From NCBI GenBank assembly GCA_016196565.1, contig JACPXK010000091.1, positions 5,473 to 69,472 on the forward strand: a DNA stretch of 64,000 nucleotides, in the 5' to 3' direction. The position numbers were made by a program, and so were the translations under genes. The DNA comes from Candidatus Omnitrophota bacterium. GTDB taxonomy: Bacteria > Omnitrophota > Omnitrophia > Omnitrophales > Aquincolibacteriaceae. Under the pieces are notes generated by a model that was not told the DNA's origin, made no database searches, and was given only the letters and a program-made list of their open reading frames with translations. Below are positions 61,358-64,000 of the stretch, in pieces (the stretch's first letter is position 1; each line of letters opens with the position of its first letter).

Positions 61358-62280
61358 TCAAATGGTTTGTCAAAGATTGGGGCGTCAAATTAATTTCGTT
61401 ACTTCTGGCCATCGGCCTTTGGTATTACGCCGTGGGCGAAGAAGGCATTGAAGTGACACGCACCGTTCCCCTGAAAATCAAGGTTAAAAATCCTCATATG
61501 AGCGTTCTTTCGGTTTCGACTCCCGCGGTGGACGTGACGCTGCAGGCGCCGCGCGCGCTTTTAAACGAAATGACCTCGCATGAAATTTATGCCGAGCACG
61601 AAATCGGCGACGAGGCCAAAACCGCCGGTGAATATTCTTTCCGTCTGGAAACGGGAGAAGTGAAAGTTCCCAAAACCGAAGTCCGTGTTGTGCGCATTCA
61701 GCCGCCGGTGATCGAGGTGAGTCTCGATGAATTGATTGTTCAAAAGCTTGAAATTAAGCCGGATTTTGTCGGCGAGCCGGCGGTGGGTTATCAAGTGGTT
61801 ACGGGTGAAATTCAGCTTAATCCCAATGCGGTATTGATTGAAGGGCCCAAAGGAGAACTCGAAAAACTGGACGCCATTAAGACCGAAAAAATCCATTTGA
61901 TCGGCCGTATCCGGTCTTTCCGGATTACGGTGGGGCTGGCGCTTCCGCAAAATGTGAAGACTCTAAGCGAGGCCTTGATTGATGCCTATGTTCCCATTAA
62001 AGAAGAATCGGGCGAAAAAAAATTCGAAAATGTTCCGGTTCTGGTACTCAAACCCAATCAAAAAAATTTACAGGCTGAAATTAATCCTGCGGAGGTTTCT
62101 TTTACGCTTCGAGGATCTAAAAGCCAGATCGATAAACTTTCGGCGGATCAAATCCAGACTTATATCGACGTAACGGTGCTTGAAGCGGGGACTCACGAAA
62201 TCCCTTTAAAAATGCTGCTTCCCTCAGACGTAAGTTTGAAAGACGATCCTTTGAGCGTGAAAGTTACCCTCAAAAAATAA
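61354..62280 (+). CDS. cdaR: YbbR-domain protein CdaR
   Basis: 308 residues. One N-terminal membrane anchor (about 10-28, WGVKLISLLLAIGLWYYAVG) and then YbbR repeats outside the membrane (VPLKIKVKNPHMSVLSVSTPAVDVTLQAP; PDFVGEPAVGYQVVTGEIQLNPNAVLIEGPK). CdaR binds CdaA at the membrane and adjusts c-di-AMP synthesis. It starts within cdaA and is followed by pdxJ after 8 bases. Confidence 0.9.
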   Translation: MIKWFVKDWGVKLISLLLAIGLWYYAVGEEGIEVTRTVPLKIKVKNPHMSVLSVSTPAVDVTLQAPRALLNEMTSHEIYAEHEIGDEAKTAGEYSFRLETGEVKVPKTEVRVVRIQPPVIEVSLDELIVQKLEIKPDFVGEPAVGYQVVTGEIQLNPNAVLIEGPKGELEKLDAIKTEKIHLIGRIRSFRITVGLALPQNVKTLSEALIDAYVPIKEESGEKKFENVPVLVLKPNQKNLQAEINPAEVSFTLRGSKSQIDKLSADQIQTYIDVTVLEAGTHEIPLKMLLPSDVSLKDDPLSVKVTLKK

Positions 62281-62288
62281 TTTTTCCC

Positions 62289-63002
62289 ATGATAAAACTC
62301 GGTGTCAATCTTGATCATGTCGCAACTTTGCGTCAGGCCCGCGGCGGCCATGTGCCCAGCCCGGCTAGGGCGGTGCTCGAAGCCGAAAAGGGCGGCGCGG
62401 ACGGCATTACGCTTCATTTGCGCGAGGATCGCCGGCATATTCAGGATTCGGATTTGTGGGAAATAAAAAAAATCTGCCGCGTTCCTATAAATCTTGAAAT
62501 GGCCCTTCATCCCGGAATTATTCGAATTGCCCTCCGGTTCCGGCCCGAAAAAGTATGCGTGGTTCCCGAAAAACGGCAGGAGGTTACCACCGAAGGCGGG
62601 CTCGATGCCATAAAAAATGAAAGAGCGCTTAAAAAAATTATTCCCGGATTCAAAAAAAATAAAATTGAAGTGAGCCTTTTTATCGATCCTTCTTTCAAAC
62701 AAATCGAGGCCGCCAAGAGGACCGGAGCCCAAGCCATCGAAATTCATACCGGGGCTTATGCCGATGCGCGCGGAGGAAAACATCCCAAAGAGTTGGTAAA
62801 AATTGCCAAGGCCGCTCGATATGCGCATTCGCTCGGGCTTATCGTGAATGCGGGCCACGGCTTAAATTATGAAAATGTTCACGCTATTTGCTGCATTCCT
62901 GAAATTTACGAACTCAATATCGGCCATTCGATTATCAGCCGTGCCGTTTTTACGGGGCTTCGCGCGGCTGTCCGCGAAATGAAGCGGTTGATAAAAAAAT
63001 GA
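62289..63002 (+). CDS. pdxJ: Pyridoxine 5'-phosphate synthase PdxJ
   Basis: 237 residues. KLGVNLDHVATLRQARG, GGADGITLHLREDRRHIQDSD, LEMALHPG, VCVVPEKRQEVTTEGGLD, VSLFIDPS, IEIHTGAYADA and VNAGHGLNYENVHAI cover the TIM-barrel active site. It makes vitamin B6 phosphate, needed by IscS in this same window. It overlaps the next gene by 4 bases. Confidence 0.96.
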   Translation: MIKLGVNLDHVATLRQARGGHVPSPARAVLEAEKGGADGITLHLREDRRHIQDSDLWEIKKICRVPINLEMALHPGIIRIALRFRPEKVCVVPEKRQEVTTEGGLDAIKNERALKKIIPGFKKNKIEVSLFIDPSFKQIEAAKRTGAQAIEIHTGAYADARGGKHPKELVKIAKAARYAHSLGLIVNAGHGLNYENVHAICCIPEIYELNIGHSIISRAVFTGLRAAVREMKRLIKK

Positions 63003-63862
63003 ATCCCATCATTAAAGAAATCCGGGAAAAGTGGAAACCCCGCAAAGCAACTTCCCATAAAGGGGATTACGGCCGTGTTTTTATTTTGGCCGGTTCCAAA
63101 GGTTTGACGGGCGCCGCCCATTTGGCGGCGATGGGGGCTTTGCGGGCGGGAGCCGGTCTCGTAACGCTGGGCGTTCCCGAAAAAATTTATTCTATTCTTG
63201 CGCGCCGTGAGGCCGAAGTCATGGTCCGGCCTTTGGCTTCCACGTCCAAAGGAACTCTTGCGATCAAAAGTAAAAAAGAAATTCTGAATTTTGCAAAAAC
63301 ACAGGATGTTTTGGCGCTTGGCCCCGGTCTTTCTGTTTATCCTGAAACTCAAAAATTAATCCGTGAGCTTGCGGTTGAGACAAAAAATCCTTTGGTTCTG
63401 GATGCCGACGCTTTAAACGCGTTTATGGGACATGCCGCTCGTTTGCATCAAGTTTCGGGCCGGACGGTTTTAACGCCTCACCCGGGTGAGTTTCACCGTT
63501 TGTTTGGAGGAAGTCTTGGCCCCGGTGACCGTGAAAGAAAAAAACGGGCCTTGGAAATTGCAAAAAAATATCATGTGATTATGGTTTTAAAAGGCCATCA
63601 TACGGTGATTGCCGATCCTTCAGGGCGCGTACATATCAACCTCACGGGAAATCCCGGCATGGCGACCGGAGGAACGGGAGATGTTCTGACCGGCGTGATT
63701 GCGGCTTTAATCGGCCAAGGGCTTTCTTTCTATGACAGTGCCCGTTTCGGGGTTTTTATTCACGGCTTGGCAGGGGATTTAGCGGCCCAAAAAATAGGCC
63801 AAACCAGCCTTGTGGCTGGGGACATTCTGAACTTCTTGCCGGCTGCCTTTCGTAAAATTTAA
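62999..63862 (+). CDS. nnrD: ADP/ATP-dependent NAD(P)H-hydrate dehydratase
   Basis: 287 residues, the C-terminal (YjeF_C/CARKD) half of NnrD only; the epimerase half is not fused. Features are KGDYGRVFILAGSKGLTGAAHLAA, LGPGLSV, LVLDADALNAF, LTPHPGEFHRL, VMVLKGHHTVI and MATGGTGDVLTGVIAALIGQG with the catalytic Asp. It repairs hydrated NAD(P)H. Coupled to pdxJ by a 4-base overlap. Confidence 0.94.
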   Translation: MNPIIKEIREKWKPRKATSHKGDYGRVFILAGSKGLTGAAHLAAMGALRAGAGLVTLGVPEKIYSILARREAEVMVRPLASTSKGTLAIKSKKEILNFAKTQDVLALGPGLSVYPETQKLIRELAVETKNPLVLDADALNAFMGHAARLHQVSGRTVLTPHPGEFHRLFGGSLGPGDRERKKRALEIAKKYHVIMVLKGHHTVIADPSGRVHINLTGNPGMATGGTGDVLTGVIAALIGQGLSFYDSARFGVFIHGLAGDLAAQKIGQTSLVAGDILNFLPAAFRKI

Positions 63863-63944
63863 GTAAGTCTTCAGTGAAGCACGTAGGGATGTAAGACAAG
63901 AAAGGGCTTAGGGTTAAGCAAGACCGGCCGATGATAGGAAAGTG

Positions 63945-64000
63945 ATGGCCGAGATAGAAAAGATTTCACTCCCACCCCCGCCTTTGGAAGTTCGCAACCG
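63945..64000 (+). CDS. Start of a possible gene cut by the window end
   Basis: An ATG at 63945 with AGGAAA upstream opens a frame (MAEIEKISLPPPPLEVRN) that continues to the last base. It is too short to identify. In many genomes nnrD is followed by tsaE, but nothing here proves that. Confidence 0.35.
   Translation, partial: MAEIEKISLPPPPLEVRN

Noticed and set aside
63863..63944. Non-coding RNA after nnrD
   Set aside because: The stretch is short, shows no strong stem, and is followed by a likely start codon.
1..64000. CRISPR arrays, prophage or insertion sequences
   Set aside because: No regular direct repeats with spacers, no transposase or integrase and no phage structural genes were seen.

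Overview
The window reads as a compact bacterial chromosome segment of moderate GC content, with an estimated 60-odd protein genes, one tRNA gene and almost no unused DNA. The cell envelope is Gram-negative: there is a lipid A-type acyltransferase, an LptF permease, a heptose-epimerase-like protein, a beta-barrel-like outer membrane protein and many signal peptides. Four small secreted proteins resemble the exosortase-associated TIGR04073 family. Together with PilT, c-di-AMP and c-di-GMP enzymes and endonuclease Q, this fits an uncultured phylum of the Omnitrophota/PVC/Elusimicrobiota kind. That placement is inference; no rRNA gene is present to test it.

Layout. 0-4 kb: complete sulfate ABC importer (sbp-cysTWA). 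4-6 kb: two small minus-strand proteins and two coupled TIGR04073-like proteins. 5.7-13 kb: SGNH hydrolase, YceI, a bufferin operon (bufA-bufB-bufC) followed by a PAP2-like membrane protein, a secreted unknown, a lipid A acyltransferase and a TrmH methylase. 13-16.5 kb (minus): Maf, a low-complexity FecR protein and an outer membrane protein. 16.6-24.3 kb: BolA, monothiol glutaredoxin, PilT-like ATPase, phosphoesterase, PerM, and a response regulator with a large histidine kinase. 24.3-31.6 kb: HldD-like epimerase, FolK/FolB, RumA-TrmB-RsuA-type RNA modification genes, PIG-V-like mannosyltransferase, DipZ-like protein. 31.9-35.2 kb: QueF, endonuclease Q, D-aminoacylase.

35.4-38.3 kb is the accessory island: a small lipoprotein, a DUF1016-staphylococcal-nuclease fusion carrying a perfect 30-bp palindrome, an AT-rich membrane protein, and a Panacea (DUF4065) antitoxin with a PemK/MazF-like toxin. 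This is the best candidate in the window for a new defence or toxin-antitoxin arrangement.

38.4-53.5 kb is housekeeping: Tpx, TPR protein, FabI, IscS-IscA with an Hsp70 ATPase-domain-only protein, PEP carboxylase, LptF, diguanylate cyclase, IlvD. 53.5-64 kb: tRNA(CAT), tilS, then ftsH-folP-yebC-ruvC-ruvA-ruvB-cdaA-cdaR-pdxJ-nnrD, a dense run for tRNA maturation, proteolysis, folate, Holliday junction processing, c-di-AMP and cofactors.

Two genome-wide signals stand out. First, a family of short palindromes (cores GGGGCC-w-GGCCCC and GGTACC-w-GGTACC) occurs about a dozen times. Most copies sit between genes as likely terminators, but three lie in frame inside signal peptides. Second, at least eight genes have a -10 box only 6-8 nt upstream of the ATG and no Shine-Dalgarno sequence, so leaderless mRNAs appear common here.
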